A stretch of 40,413 nt of DNA from Candidatus Aenigmatarchaeota archaeon (GCA_016195275.1 JACPZZ010000022.1:1-40413), one strand, 5' to 3'; positions 30,451 to 37,740 are shown, counted from the first letter of the stretch. Made by a program: numbers and translations. The notes: a model not told the origin generated them from the sequence alone.

Positions 30451-31140
30451 ATGGAGCAGGGAGCGCTTGGCTACGCTTGCGGGGTGCTGTGCGGCAGGGG
30501 TTTTATCAGGCGCGGTCGAAACAATTGCGTTGGAATACAGACAAGCAGCAGGCGCCTGGCCGAAGAGTTCTCATCCTCGCTGCGCGGTCTTATAGGCTAC
30601 GAGATTTTGCCGAAAGCCAAAACAATCTCCGGTAAAGAATATTTTACAGTAAATGCTTACGGTAAGAACGTTGTTGGAATTTTTGATGCCATAGATTTTA
30701 GGCCGACCAGAAGGGGCTGGTCGCCTCCGCGCCTAACAGAAGAAAACAGGGAATTTAGGCTAGGTTTTCTGGCAGGTTTTTTCGACGCAACTTCGTTTGT
30801 CTACTTTAACCGTGAAAAATTTTACGCATCCGGCGGTGGTTACAGGTATGTTCGCGTTACGTCTGTAAACCCGAATGGGCTGGCCGGCATCAGGAAACTC
30901 CTCGGTATCGAGGGCGTGGAATGTGCGTTCCGCACGCGCAGGGGGCTGGCCTACCTGGTCCTGCGCGGCCGGTGGCGCTTGGACGCTTTTATGGAAAAAG
31001 TCGCGTTGCGTACAGAAAAGAAAATATCTTTAGAACAGGCCGCAGCCGCGTCTGGCAGCCAGCTTGTACGATATAACAAGTCCCAATACGCCGCCCGCAA
31101 CAACATCGGCCGGGTAATGGACTCCCAAGTAAACACGTGA
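30451..31140 (+). CDS. LAGLIDADG-fold protein without catalytic acids
   Basis: The 229-residue protein has two copies of a LAGLIDADG-like helix: GYACGVLCGRGFI (residues 7-19) and RLGFLAGFFDATSFVYF (103-119). Each is followed by beta-rich sequence with a strand ending in a tyrosine- or arginine-rich turn (GIQTSSRRLAEEFSSSLRGL; VRVTSVNPNGLAGIRKLLGI), as in two-repeat homing endonucleases. The acidic residue at motif position 8 is Arg16 in copy 1 and Thr114 in copy 2, so DNA cleavage is unlikely. It is free-standing, with its own promoter, and not in an intron or intein. A domesticated DNA-binding role, as in WhiA, is possible. The last 111 bases are antisense to the PAP2 gene end. Confidence 0.7.
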   Translation: MEQGALGYACGVLCGRGFIRRGRNNCVGIQTSSRRLAEEFSSSLRGLIGYEILPKAKTISGKEYFTVNAYGKNVVGIFDAIDFRPTRRGWSPPRLTEENREFRLGFLAGFFDATSFVYFNREKFYASGGGYRYVRVTSVNPNGLAGIRKLLGIEGVECAFRTRRGLAYLVLRGRWRLDAFMEKVALRTEKKISLEQAAAASGSQLVRYNKSQYAARNNIGRVMDSQVNT

Positions 31141-31506
31141 TACCGCAACCAGCGCGGCAAAAACATAATATAACCCTTTATACCTGCCGTAATTCCTGCC
31201 CATAAAACCGGCCCACGCAAACGAAGAGGTGCTGTGCGTTGACGGAAATGAATACGGGCTTCCTGCATTAATGGCGCCCGGCGGCCGCGGAACCGCAAAA
31301 AATTGCTGCAACACTATGGAAATTGAAACCGCAGCCAGCATCAAGGCCAGATAATCTATTATTCCCTGCCTGCCTTTGCTGGCTATAGGTATGAAGCTCA
31401 GAACAATCAGGACAAAAGCCGCATTGCTTATGAACGCCATCAGGGACGCAACATCGAACGCTCCATAGCTGCTCATTAAGTTAAACAATATTGCATCATA
31501 TGTCAT
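31030..31506 (-). CDS. PAP2-family membrane phosphatase
   Basis: The 158-residue protein has about five hydrophobic segments and the phosphatase motifs VPRPPG (residues 72-77), SFPSTHSTSSFAWAG (86-100, motif 2) and SRVYLGVHYPADVVAG (123-138, motif 3). Family members remove phosphate from polyprenyl diphosphates or other lipids, so it could recycle the glycan carrier lipid. The Lys of motif 1 (K-x6-RP) is replaced by Gln. The start at 31506 follows GAGGA and lies 11 bases after the PolB stop; a longer frame would re-read polB. The 3' part overlaps the LAGLIDADG-like gene. Confidence 0.83.
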   Translation of the reverse strand: MTYDAILFNLMSSYGAFDVASLMAFISNAAFVLIVLSFIPIASKGRQGIIDYLALMLAAVSISIVLQQFFAVPRPPGAINAGSPYSFPSTHSTSSFAWAGFMGRNYGRYKGLYYVFAALVAVSRVYLGVHYPADVVAGGVLGLVISYKLAARRGCGLF

Positions 31507-31517
31507 GTACACGTCCT

Positions 31518-34184
31518 CTAAACGGCCGGCACCGTAATTTTTTCCGTGGCCCCGGAAGGCGTTTTGATCTGTATTTTCCCGCCGCACTGGCACAGCCCGG
31601 TAAGCGGCGCCGAAGAAAATATGTCGCCGCAGGAGGCGCATACAAAACCGTCAAAAACGTTGCTCTGCGCCGGCCTGGCACGCATTAGTTCCATCAGCGA
31701 AGCTTGCCTTCCTTTTCCAAGCAATTCCGATTTTGTAAACCCGAGTGCAATGAAGATACGCTCTATCGGGGGCAGCAACTGGTTTTCCACATAATAAACC
31801 GGGTCTATCTCCAATCTCTTTTCTTTTACATAATCAGGGTCTTCTGTTCTTTTTGACAGCAATTGGTTCCCTTTGATGATCACATATCCCACCCTGTCCC
31901 CCACCCCCGGAGCGTCCTGGGAATTCCTTTTCTGCATTTTTTTAACCAGCTCTATATGCGGCTGTACGCCGGCATAACTCGAAGGGCTTTTTGTTATGCT
32001 CTTGGTTATTACAAGCTTTTCTATCGGGATTTTATTTTCCGTCAGGTCTTTCATCACGCCGTTGAAATAATTCAGGGCTTCCTTCGTGTCGCCCCTTTTT
32101 AAAATTATTTCTATGGTCTTGTTCATGGTCTCGGAAACAAGCTCGCACCAGTCCCTGCGGACGGTTTCTATGCCTTTCATCTCCGTTTTTTCTTTCCACA
32201 AGCCGTTTTCCTTGACAAACTTCCAAGCCGCGTATCTTTTTTTTGTCAGTATTAGGAAGCTCTTAAAAAGTTTTTCGAACTCCATCTGCATCGCCCCCGA
32301 AAGTTCGCTGTTTATTCTGGTCATTATTTCGGTTCCTTTTTCCCAGCCTGCGTCAAGGTCTTTTTCCGGTATTTTTATCATAATCGAGTCTGTGTCGCCA
32401 TAGACCGCCTCGTAGCCGAACCTGTTTTCTACCGTATCTGTGACAGTATGTATCAAATGGCGGCCGCACGCTGTTATTGCGTTTGCTATATCCAGAATGT
32501 AAAGTTTTGCTTTTGTGTATCCTGTGTACCCGTAAAACGAATTGGAAAGCAGTTTAAGTGCAAGCTGCTTGGCGTCAAGAACTTTGCGCAGCTCCTCGTC
32601 CGTCTCGGTTTTCATTGCGCGTTTGGCTTTGGACCTCTCTTCCAAAAGGCCGCCGAGTATGTTAGGCATTATCCCTTCCTGCACGTCTTTCGCTATGAAT
32701 TTGTAACCGGCAGGTGTTTTGATTATTTCCGGGCCTTCTTCCGGCCCGTTTACAATGGTTGTGGGGCAGATGTTATAGCTTCTGAATATTGAAGGGTACA
32801 TGCTTCTGAAGTCGAGCACCACAATCAGCCCGTCGGAATGAAGGCCCACTTTCGGGGTGAGTACAAAACCTCCCTTAAGGCCCTGATCCTCTTTCTCCCG
32901 CTCCTTCTTGCTTATTTCAGAAGAATCCGGCTTGCACGGCATTACATAATCTCTTTTGTTAAATTCCCGCAAAAGCAGGTTCTCCACCCTGGTCGCTTCT
33001 CCGCCGTCCAAGCTGTCCTGTAAAAGCAGACCGCTTAGTTTGGAAAGTTCGATGTACTTGTCAAGCAGTTGTTTTTTAACGACCAGGTCAAGCGCAAGTT
33101 CTGCGTCTTTTCGTGCGTACTCGATCAGCCTCGCGATCTTATCTTTGTCGCCGCTGTTCCAAAGTTTGGATATTTCAGAGTGCGCAACATCAAGCTTTTC
33201 CTGTTTTAGCAGGATTCTTGATACGTCGGTCAGGCCGTATCTTTTGAAGGAGAAATTTTTCTTTACCAGTTGGTAGCTGTCCGCGACCACGCGCCCCGGC
33301 ACAGAAGAGCGCGCCCTGTTCTTGATTATTTCCTTGGTATACGCTTGCTTGTCGCTGCAACGGCCAATTGTTCTGGGAACCTTCAATATCTCAAGCCGCT
33401 TTAAAATAAACGGCATGTCGAAATTGTTTATGTTGAACCCGGTAATTATGTCCGGGTCGTAATCATCGGTTATTGCGTTCATTCTTGTTAACATTTCCGT
33501 TTCATCAAGGCAGCGCACCACGGTATCCGAATTTATTCCCCTGGTGGTTAGCACTATCGACTTTTGGCCGCGGTTTTCCGGGAAAAAAGACAGGCTTATG
33601 ATAATTATTTCGTCTTCCTTTGGGTCTGGCAGCCCGCCGGATTTGGAAAGGGTCTCGATGTCCACGGCCATATATTTCATTTGGGCGTTCGTGGCGGAAT
33701 CCACGGGCGATATTTTTGTAACGTTGACGGCCCTGTCGGCCTTTACCGTGTGCGTGTTGACGTCCGCGCAGTCCATATCAATCCAGCCCATCCCGCTGAT
33801 TTTATAGTCGGCCATAAATCTGTATTTAAAAAGTATATCGGCCTCAAAAACCTCCTGCGCGGCCGGGTGGGTTTTGACCGAATCCCGGAGTTCGGAAACC
33901 CTTTGTGGGTTGCGCAATGTCACCTTTATCATTTCTTTCGGTTCTCTGGAAAAACCTCTGGGATGTCTTTTGAGAACCTTTTCATATTTGATTACGTCCG
34001 GCTTGGACGAAAGAAACCGTTCAATGTCTCCGGCCCTGCCTTCTGCAGGCAAAATATAGAAATACGGCAAATATCCCCTGGCAAAACCGCAGACCGTTTT
34101 ACTATTCTCGTCTTTCCCGAATATCCTGACAACCGGCCTGTCTTCCAGAATGATGTAATCCGTGTCAAGCACTTGAATTTTCAT
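31518..34184 (-). CDS. polB: Family B DNA polymerase
   Basis: The 888-residue replicative-type polymerase has all key motifs: exonuclease I YMAVDIETLS (about 171-180), exonuclease II GFNINNFDMPF (249-259), exonuclease III EYARKDAEL (355-363), polymerase A LDFRSMYPSI (457-466), B KLLSNSFYGYTGY (544-556) and C YGDTDS (595-600). A C-terminal zinc-binding tail with CASCGDIF and CQCGGK follows near residue 850. Proofreading and synthesis should both be active. ATG 34184 is chosen; GTG 34193 is possible. It follows the DP1-like gene by 13 bases in a run that starts upstream with orc1/cdc6. Confidence 0.96.
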   Translation of the reverse strand: MKIQVLDTDYIILEDRPVVRIFGKDENSKTVCGFARGYLPYFYILPAEGRAGDIERFLSSKPDVIKYEKVLKRHPRGFSREPKEMIKVTLRNPQRVSELRDSVKTHPAAQEVFEADILFKYRFMADYKISGMGWIDMDCADVNTHTVKADRAVNVTKISPVDSATNAQMKYMAVDIETLSKSGGLPDPKEDEIIIISLSFFPENRGQKSIVLTTRGINSDTVVRCLDETEMLTRMNAITDDYDPDIITGFNINNFDMPFILKRLEILKVPRTIGRCSDKQAYTKEIIKNRARSSVPGRVVADSYQLVKKNFSFKRYGLTDVSRILLKQEKLDVAHSEISKLWNSGDKDKIARLIEYARKDAELALDLVVKKQLLDKYIELSKLSGLLLQDSLDGGEATRVENLLLREFNKRDYVMPCKPDSSEISKKEREKEDQGLKGGFVLTPKVGLHSDGLIVVLDFRSMYPSIFRSYNICPTTIVNGPEEGPEIIKTPAGYKFIAKDVQEGIMPNILGGLLEERSKAKRAMKTETDEELRKVLDAKQLALKLLSNSFYGYTGYTKAKLYILDIANAITACGRHLIHTVTDTVENRFGYEAVYGDTDSIMIKIPEKDLDAGWEKGTEIMTRINSELSGAMQMEFEKLFKSFLILTKKRYAAWKFVKENGLWKEKTEMKGIETVRRDWCELVSETMNKTIEIILKRGDTKEALNYFNGVMKDLTENKIPIEKLVITKSITKSPSSYAGVQPHIELVKKMQKRNSQDAPGVGDRVGYVIIKGNQLLSKRTEDPDYVKEKRLEIDPVYYVENQLLPPIERIFIALGFTKSELLGKGRQASLMELMRARPAQSNVFDGFVCASCGDIFSSAPLTGLCQCGGKIQIKTPSGATEKITVPAV

Positions 34185-34197
34185 AAAACCCACACTA

Positions 34198-35235
34198 TTA
34201 TCTCGCGGGCTGATTTAAAACCGTTAGGGTCGCTTCTCTTGTATGCAAGTCGATAATTACGGAACCGTCCGTTTCACCAACCGTAACGAACGTGTAGCCT
34301 TTGTAATTTGACGCGCCGGCTTTTTCGGACAGCCCGAGAAATATTATATCCGCATTCTCGTCGATGGCGTTCATGTCTTCGGTGAATACCGGTATCGTAT
34401 TCGGGCCTGACACGTAGCCCTTTTTCGAAAAAATCCTGGCCAGGTTGTCCACAGAATCTTTTATCGGTGTTTGTAAAATTTGTATTTTGTATACCACCCC
34501 GCCGAGCGTAACCGAAACCTTTGACGGTACAGCAGGTACCGCCTTTTCTTCTGCAATACCGTGCCAATAACCCAGTATCTTTATTCCTTTCTTCCCCTCT
34601 GCGGTTTCGCACAGGGAAACCGAAACGAATTCTTCCGTGCCCTGGGGATTTATTTGCCCTTCGTTTACGTGCAGATTAACAAACGCGATCTTTGCTGCCG
34701 AGCTTGTTTTTTTTACATTCTTTTTGACCGGAAGTTCCGGCATCGTAAAACTGTCGGCAAAAATTTTGCCGTTTGAAAAAAAACCGGATACGCCCACGAC
34801 GTCGTTTTCGGCGATGTCATTTGTGTTTTTGACCACGACCTCGCACTTTCCTGTAAAATCCTCCAGGGAAAAACCGCTGTCGGTTATTTCGCGCGCAAGG
34901 CCCAACACCGTGTTTTGTTGTCCTGGCCTGGCCTTGTTTATAGAAACCGGCCCGTTTCCCGTACGTCTCGTTATCGAAGGCCCGAGGGCGTGTATTTTGT
35001 TCTGGTAATAAGCCAGGAAGTCCTTTGCCGACAACTCGCCCTTTTCTTCGTTTTGGTAAACGACGTCGATGTTTCTTTTTGAGCGTATCTGCTGCAGCGC
35101 CTCCTTATTCAAAACACGCGGCTTGTCCTGTTTGGCCATCATTTTCTCGTAATCCTCTGGCGTAATATCGTCCGCAGCCTCCGGAGACACCATTACCCCG
35201 GCTGATAAGAACTTCCTCAGAACGGCCCGGTCCAT
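34198..35235 (-). CDS. Reduced PolD small-subunit (DP1) homologue
   Basis: The 345-residue protein matches PolD small subunits in an N-terminal helical region (MDRAVLRKFLSAGVMVSPEA), in an OB-fold region at about 85-170 that ends in FFSNGKIFADSFTMPELPV, and at the very C terminus (YTFVTVGETDGSVIIDLHTRE). The DP1 phosphoesterase domain between them is shortened and its metal motifs are gone: the place of the usual DIHVGS reads FVNLHVNEG (185-193), and no GNHD or GHxH is seen. Normal DP1 proteins are roughly 450-650 residues. A structural or loading role without exonuclease activity is inferred. It lies between orc1/cdc6 (8-base gap) and polB. Confidence 0.75.
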   Translation of the reverse strand: MDRAVLRKFLSAGVMVSPEAADDITPEDYEKMMAKQDKPRVLNKEALQQIRSKRNIDVVYQNEEKGELSAKDFLAYYQNKIHALGPSITRRTGNGPVSINKARPGQQNTVLGLAREITDSGFSLEDFTGKCEVVVKNTNDIAENDVVGVSGFFSNGKIFADSFTMPELPVKKNVKKTSSAAKIAFVNLHVNEGQINPQGTEEFVSVSLCETAEGKKGIKILGYWHGIAEEKAVPAVPSKVSVTLGGVVYKIQILQTPIKDSVDNLARIFSKKGYVSGPNTIPVFTEDMNAIDENADIIFLGLSEKAGASNYKGYTFVTVGETDGSVIIDLHTREATLTVLNQPAR

Positions 35236-35243
35236 AAAAACCC

Positions 35244-36443
35244 CTACTCAAAATAAAAATCTTTTTTGAGCATCTCTTTTATGCCTTCCTGTGTATGCTT
35301 CGACACCATGAGACTGATCTGTTTCGTTCTTCCGTGCCTTCCCTTAGATGTGGTGCGTACGGAAAGTATTCCGAGCATACCCAGCTCAGACATCAGGTCC
35401 GACGCTCTTCTGGGCCCCAGAGTTTCAAGCCCGCGTTTTTTGCAGACCTCTTTGTAGCGTTCGTACATTTGTCCCGTAGTCGTGGCCGCTTCGTTTGTTA
35501 CCGCAGCCCACAATATGGCCTGTGACTGTCGTGGCTGTGTGCGGACCGTTTCCAATATTCTGTCAACGTTGATTTTTTCCTGCGCTTTGTCAACGTGGCT
35601 TTCGTCAAGGTGTTGCTCTCCGTTGCGTTCCGCGATCTCGCCGGCGACGCGCAACAAATCCAGCGCCCTTCGGGCATCCCCGTGTTCCTGCGCCGCGAGC
35701 GCAGCGCACTTTTGTATAACACCTTCCTTGACAGAACCGGCCACAAACGACATCCTGGCCCGCTCGCTCAGTATGTCTCTGAGTTCAAGGGCGTTGTACG
35801 GTGGAAACATTATCTCCTCTTCATTGAGCGACGATTTGACCCTTGGGTCAAGGTTTTCCGAAAAGGAGAGGTCGTTTGTGACGCCTATCAAAGTTAGTTT
35901 TGCCTGGGCCAGGTCTTGGTTGATCCTTGTCAAATTATAAAGTATATTATCACCACCCTTGGATACCAGTGCGTCTATCTCATCAAGAACCAGGAGCACG
36001 TTCTGTTTCTGCGAATCAAGGCTTTCATAGAAAATTTCATAAAGCCTGTTTGTTGGCAGACCCGTGGCCGGGACGTTGTAACCGAACTCTTTACAAAGCT
36101 GTGCAAGAACCCTGTACTCTGTGTCCGCGATCTTTTTCATTTTACAGTTTATGAAAACGGCCTTGATTTGGACAGAGTTCTCGGCCGCGGTTTTGGCAAG
36201 TTCGCCTACCACATGCCTGACGCACAACGTTTTGCCGGTTCCGGTCTTCCCATAAACAAAAGTGTTGGACGGCTTTTCATTCCTAAGGCAGGGCGCAAGT
36301 ATCGACGCCACCACTTCCATCTGGCTGTCCCGGTGTGTTATGGTAGACGGATCGTAAGATGGTGAAAGCGGGTCTTTTGACAAAAAAAGGTTGCCGTTCT
36401 TTAGGTAGCCGGAAAAGATCTTCTGCAAAGAAGTTTGTGCCAT
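35244..36443 (-). CDS. orc1/cdc6: Orc1/Cdc6 origin-binding AAA+ protein
   Basis: The 399-residue protein has Walker A VYGKTGTGKTLCV (residues 63-75), Walker B NVLLVLDEIDALV (148-160), sensor 1 LIGVTNDLSF, the LDPRVKSSL segment with the initiator-specific Arg, HGDARRALDLLRVAGEIAE (sensor 2) and a C-terminal winged helix. It binds origin recognition boxes and recruits the MCM helicase. ATG 36443 gives the usual compact N-terminus; ATG 36461 would add six residues. A 28-bp palindrome covers the start region, and a strong ORB sequence lies about 60 bp upstream. Confidence 0.95.
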   Translation of the reverse strand: MAQTSLQKIFSGYLKNGNLFLSKDPLSPSYDPSTITHRDSQMEVVASILAPCLRNEKPSNTFVYGKTGTGKTLCVRHVVGELAKTAAENSVQIKAVFINCKMKKIADTEYRVLAQLCKEFGYNVPATGLPTNRLYEIFYESLDSQKQNVLLVLDEIDALVSKGGDNILYNLTRINQDLAQAKLTLIGVTNDLSFSENLDPRVKSSLNEEEIMFPPYNALELRDILSERARMSFVAGSVKEGVIQKCAALAAQEHGDARRALDLLRVAGEIAERNGEQHLDESHVDKAQEKINVDRILETVRTQPRQSQAILWAAVTNEAATTTGQMYERYKEVCKKRGLETLGPRRASDLMSELGMLGILSVRTTSKGRHGRTKQISLMVSKHTQEGIKEMLKKDFYFE

Positions 36444-36447
36444 AAAC

Positions 36448-36475
36448 AACCAACATTTCATTTGAATTGTTGGTT
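36448..36475. promoter_or_regulatory. 28-bp near-perfect palindrome at the orc1/cdc6 start
   Basis: The arms AACCAACA (36448-36455) and TGTTGGTT (36468-36475) enclose TTCA-TT-TGAA, so only one base pair per arm is broken. A TATA-like CTTATTAAC on the minus strand lies just upstream (about 36475-36483). The position, between promoter and start, is that of an operator for a dimeric repressor or for autoregulation. Confidence 0.55.
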
Positions 36476-36492
36476 AATAAGCCGTGTTGGTG

Positions 36493-36927
36493 TCACCCCA
36501 CCCCCTTCTTTCCACTGGAACCGTCCAGGGCCCGCCAGCTACCAAAAAACTCCCTATATTTAGGGTAAGGCCCTGCTTCTGGGTGGAAAAAGGTTTTGCT
36601 TTTCGGCGCTTTTTTGACCGGGAACAAATAAAACCCGGCTGGCTCCCTCCTTTCACCCAAGCACAACAATATTAGAAAATCGTTGCCTTCGGAAAGCTGG
36701 TAAAACGTCTTGTCCTGGCGTCCGCCGGAAGAGAACACATAACCGCCAGACCCCAACACCGAGTACCTTACCTTAAGCCGGATTATGTCCTCTCCACGAA
36801 CAGCTAAAACGTCCGGCCCGCCTTCCACAGAAGCGTCGTACGGCACCCAATCGTTGATCAGAAGCTGCAAACAAACATGGTTTTTGGCTATCAAAAAAAC
36901 CATATTTCTCTGTTTGATGGTGTTCAT
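36493..36927 (-). CDS. PD-(D/E)XK-fold protein, possibly inactive nuclease
   Basis: The 144-residue protein begins MNTIKQRNMVFLIAKNHVCL and has GGPDVLAVRGEDIIRLKVRYS (Asp39 and Lys52), followed by DFLILLCL and GFYLFPVKKAP, an order like the group-I-intron-type PD-(D/E)XK endonuclease family (PF11645). In the E/QxK position the sequence is RLK, so catalysis is doubtful. ATG 36927 is chosen because the longer frame to 36978 reads through a very AT-rich tract. The gene lies between the metallophosphoesterase and orc1/cdc6, and the strong ORB sits within its 3' end. Function unknown. Confidence 0.6.
   Translation of the reverse strand: MNTIKQRNMVFLIAKNHVCLQLLINDWVPYDASVEGGPDVLAVRGEDIIRLKVRYSVLGSGGYVFSSGGRQDKTFYQLSEGNDFLILLCLGERREPAGFYLFPVKKAPKSKTFFHPEAGPYPKYREFFGSWRALDGSSGKKGVG
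36501..36520 (-). promoter_or_regulatory. Origin recognition box (ORB)
   Basis: Read on the minus strand the sequence is TTCCAGTGGAAAGAAGGGGG: the TTCCANTGGAA dyad followed by a short spacer and a G string, as in archaeal ORB elements bound by Orc1/Cdc6. More G residues follow (TGGGG). It lies upstream of orc1/cdc6, the usual place for an archaeal origin, although inside the 3' end of the adjacent small gene. Confidence 0.75.
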
Positions 36928-36986
36928 AAACAAATTTACTATAATTATATTATAATATATAACAACAAAACAAAACAACAGAAAAA
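36928..36986. other. AT-rich tract, candidate duplex unwinding element
   Basis: This 59-bp stretch is nearly all A and T, including TATAATTATATTATAATATA. It lies in the only gene-free gap near orc1/cdc6, between an ORB and an ORB-like sequence of opposite orientation. It also contains the promoter of the small gene at 36927, so its AT content has two possible explanations. Confidence 0.5.
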
Positions 36987-37007
36987 CTGCAGGCGAAACA
37001 GCGGGGT
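36987..37007 (+). promoter_or_regulatory. Weak ORB-like element, opposite orientation
   Basis: CTGCAGGCGAAACAGCGGGG then T matches an ORB such as TTCCAGTGGAAACAAAGGGG at about 14 of 21 positions, including GAAAC and the G string. It points the other way from the strong ORB, on the far side of the AT-rich tract. Confidence 0.3.
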
Positions 37008-37016
37008 CACTGTTTC
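36995..37016 (-). repeat. Inverted repeat at the metallophosphoesterase stop
   Basis: GAAACAG (36995-37001) and CTGTTTC (37010-37016) are perfect complements with an 8-base loop. They span the stop codon of the metallophosphoesterase and overlap the ORB-like element. A transcript-end hairpin or protein site are both possible. Confidence 0.4.
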
Positions 37017-37687
37017 AGGTTTAGTACGCGCGCTTCGGTCTTTTCCCCGACTACCAGAAACCCGGCCCAACCATCGGACACCGGCCCGGGATACAATAGC
37101 TTTGTCGGCCCCAACTCGTCAACGCCCACGGCCTCGTGTATGTGCGCGCTTATGGCGGCGTCCGGTTTCTTTCTTAGTATAAAATCTCTGATGGCCTGGG
37201 AACCCACGTGGGCGCCGGTGCTTATCCGGTCCATTTTTGTGTTTTTGGCTGGGTTGTGCGTTATCATAACCTTGTGTTTTGTGTTCGCAACCTCGTTGAA
37301 AGCCCGCTCAAGGCCCTGTGCCGTCTCGTTTTCTGAAGGCTCAAACGGCGTGGAGAACGGGGTCTTCGCCCCCCCAAAACCAAAAAAACCAACCCCGCCT
37401 ATTTCTCTGCCCTTTCCATGTATGTTGGTTTTGTAGTCGTCAAAAATTTTGTGAATTTCTGGCGGGTCGTGGTTGCCAGGAACTGTAAGAACAGGTTTTC
37501 CTAACGCAAGCAATTCATCCAAGATAATGTGCGTCGTGTCTTCGCGCGAAAACCCGACAAGGGACAAACCTATATCTGTGAAATCCCCGGGGCAAACAAC
37601 CACATCCACGTCAGGCCCCGATTTTTTCAAAACCGTTGAAAGCGATTCAAAATCCCCGTGCACGTCCGCGACTACAAGCACTTTCAT
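37007..37687 (-). CDS. Calcineurin-like metallophosphoesterase
   Basis: The 226-residue protein starts MKVLVVADVHGDFESL and shows the full metal-binding series: DVHG (motif 1), CPGDFTDIG (motif 2), VPGNHDPPE (motif 3), VMITHNPA and SAHIHEAVG (motifs 4-5). It is similar to Icc/YfcE-like archaeal phosphoesterases with broad substrates. ATG 37687 is supported by a TATA box 27 bp upstream, and the longer frame is not. No link to the truncated DP1 is proven, but an intact phosphoesterase two genes away from a DP1 that lost its own domain is notable. Confidence 0.88.
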   Translation of the reverse strand: MKVLVVADVHGDFESLSTVLKKSGPDVDVVVCPGDFTDIGLSLVGFSREDTTHIILDELLALGKPVLTVPGNHDPPEIHKIFDDYKTNIHGKGREIGGVGFFGFGGAKTPFSTPFEPSENETAQGLERAFNEVANTKHKVMITHNPAKNTKMDRISTGAHVGSQAIRDFILRKKPDAAISAHIHEAVGVDELGPTKLLYPGPVSDGWAGFLVVGEKTEARVLNLKQ

Positions 37688-37710
37688 AAACCAGATTCTC
37701 ACCAACAAGC

Positions 37711-37719
37711 TAATAAAAC
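37711..37719. promoter_or_regulatory. Single TATA element midway in a 53-bp divergent spacer
   Basis: TAATAAAAC is centred 26 bp before the plus-strand ATG 37741 and 27-28 bp before the minus-strand ATG 37687. The spacer is 53 bp, the same as at 14538-14590. Confidence 0.5.
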
Positions 37720-37740
37720 CCAATCAAAGATAGTTGTTTT

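Noticed and set aside
34198-35235. Reading the DP1-like gene as a frameshifted or broken full-length DP1
   Set aside because: The frame is intact, the N- and C-terminal DP1-like ends are both present in one frame, and neighbouring genes follow with operon spacing. Reduction within one intact gene is the simpler reading.
36928-36978. N-terminal extension of the nuclease-like protein
   Set aside because: The extra codons come from a nearly pure AT tract that looks like promoter or unwinding DNA. The family-like start MNTIKQR is at 36927.
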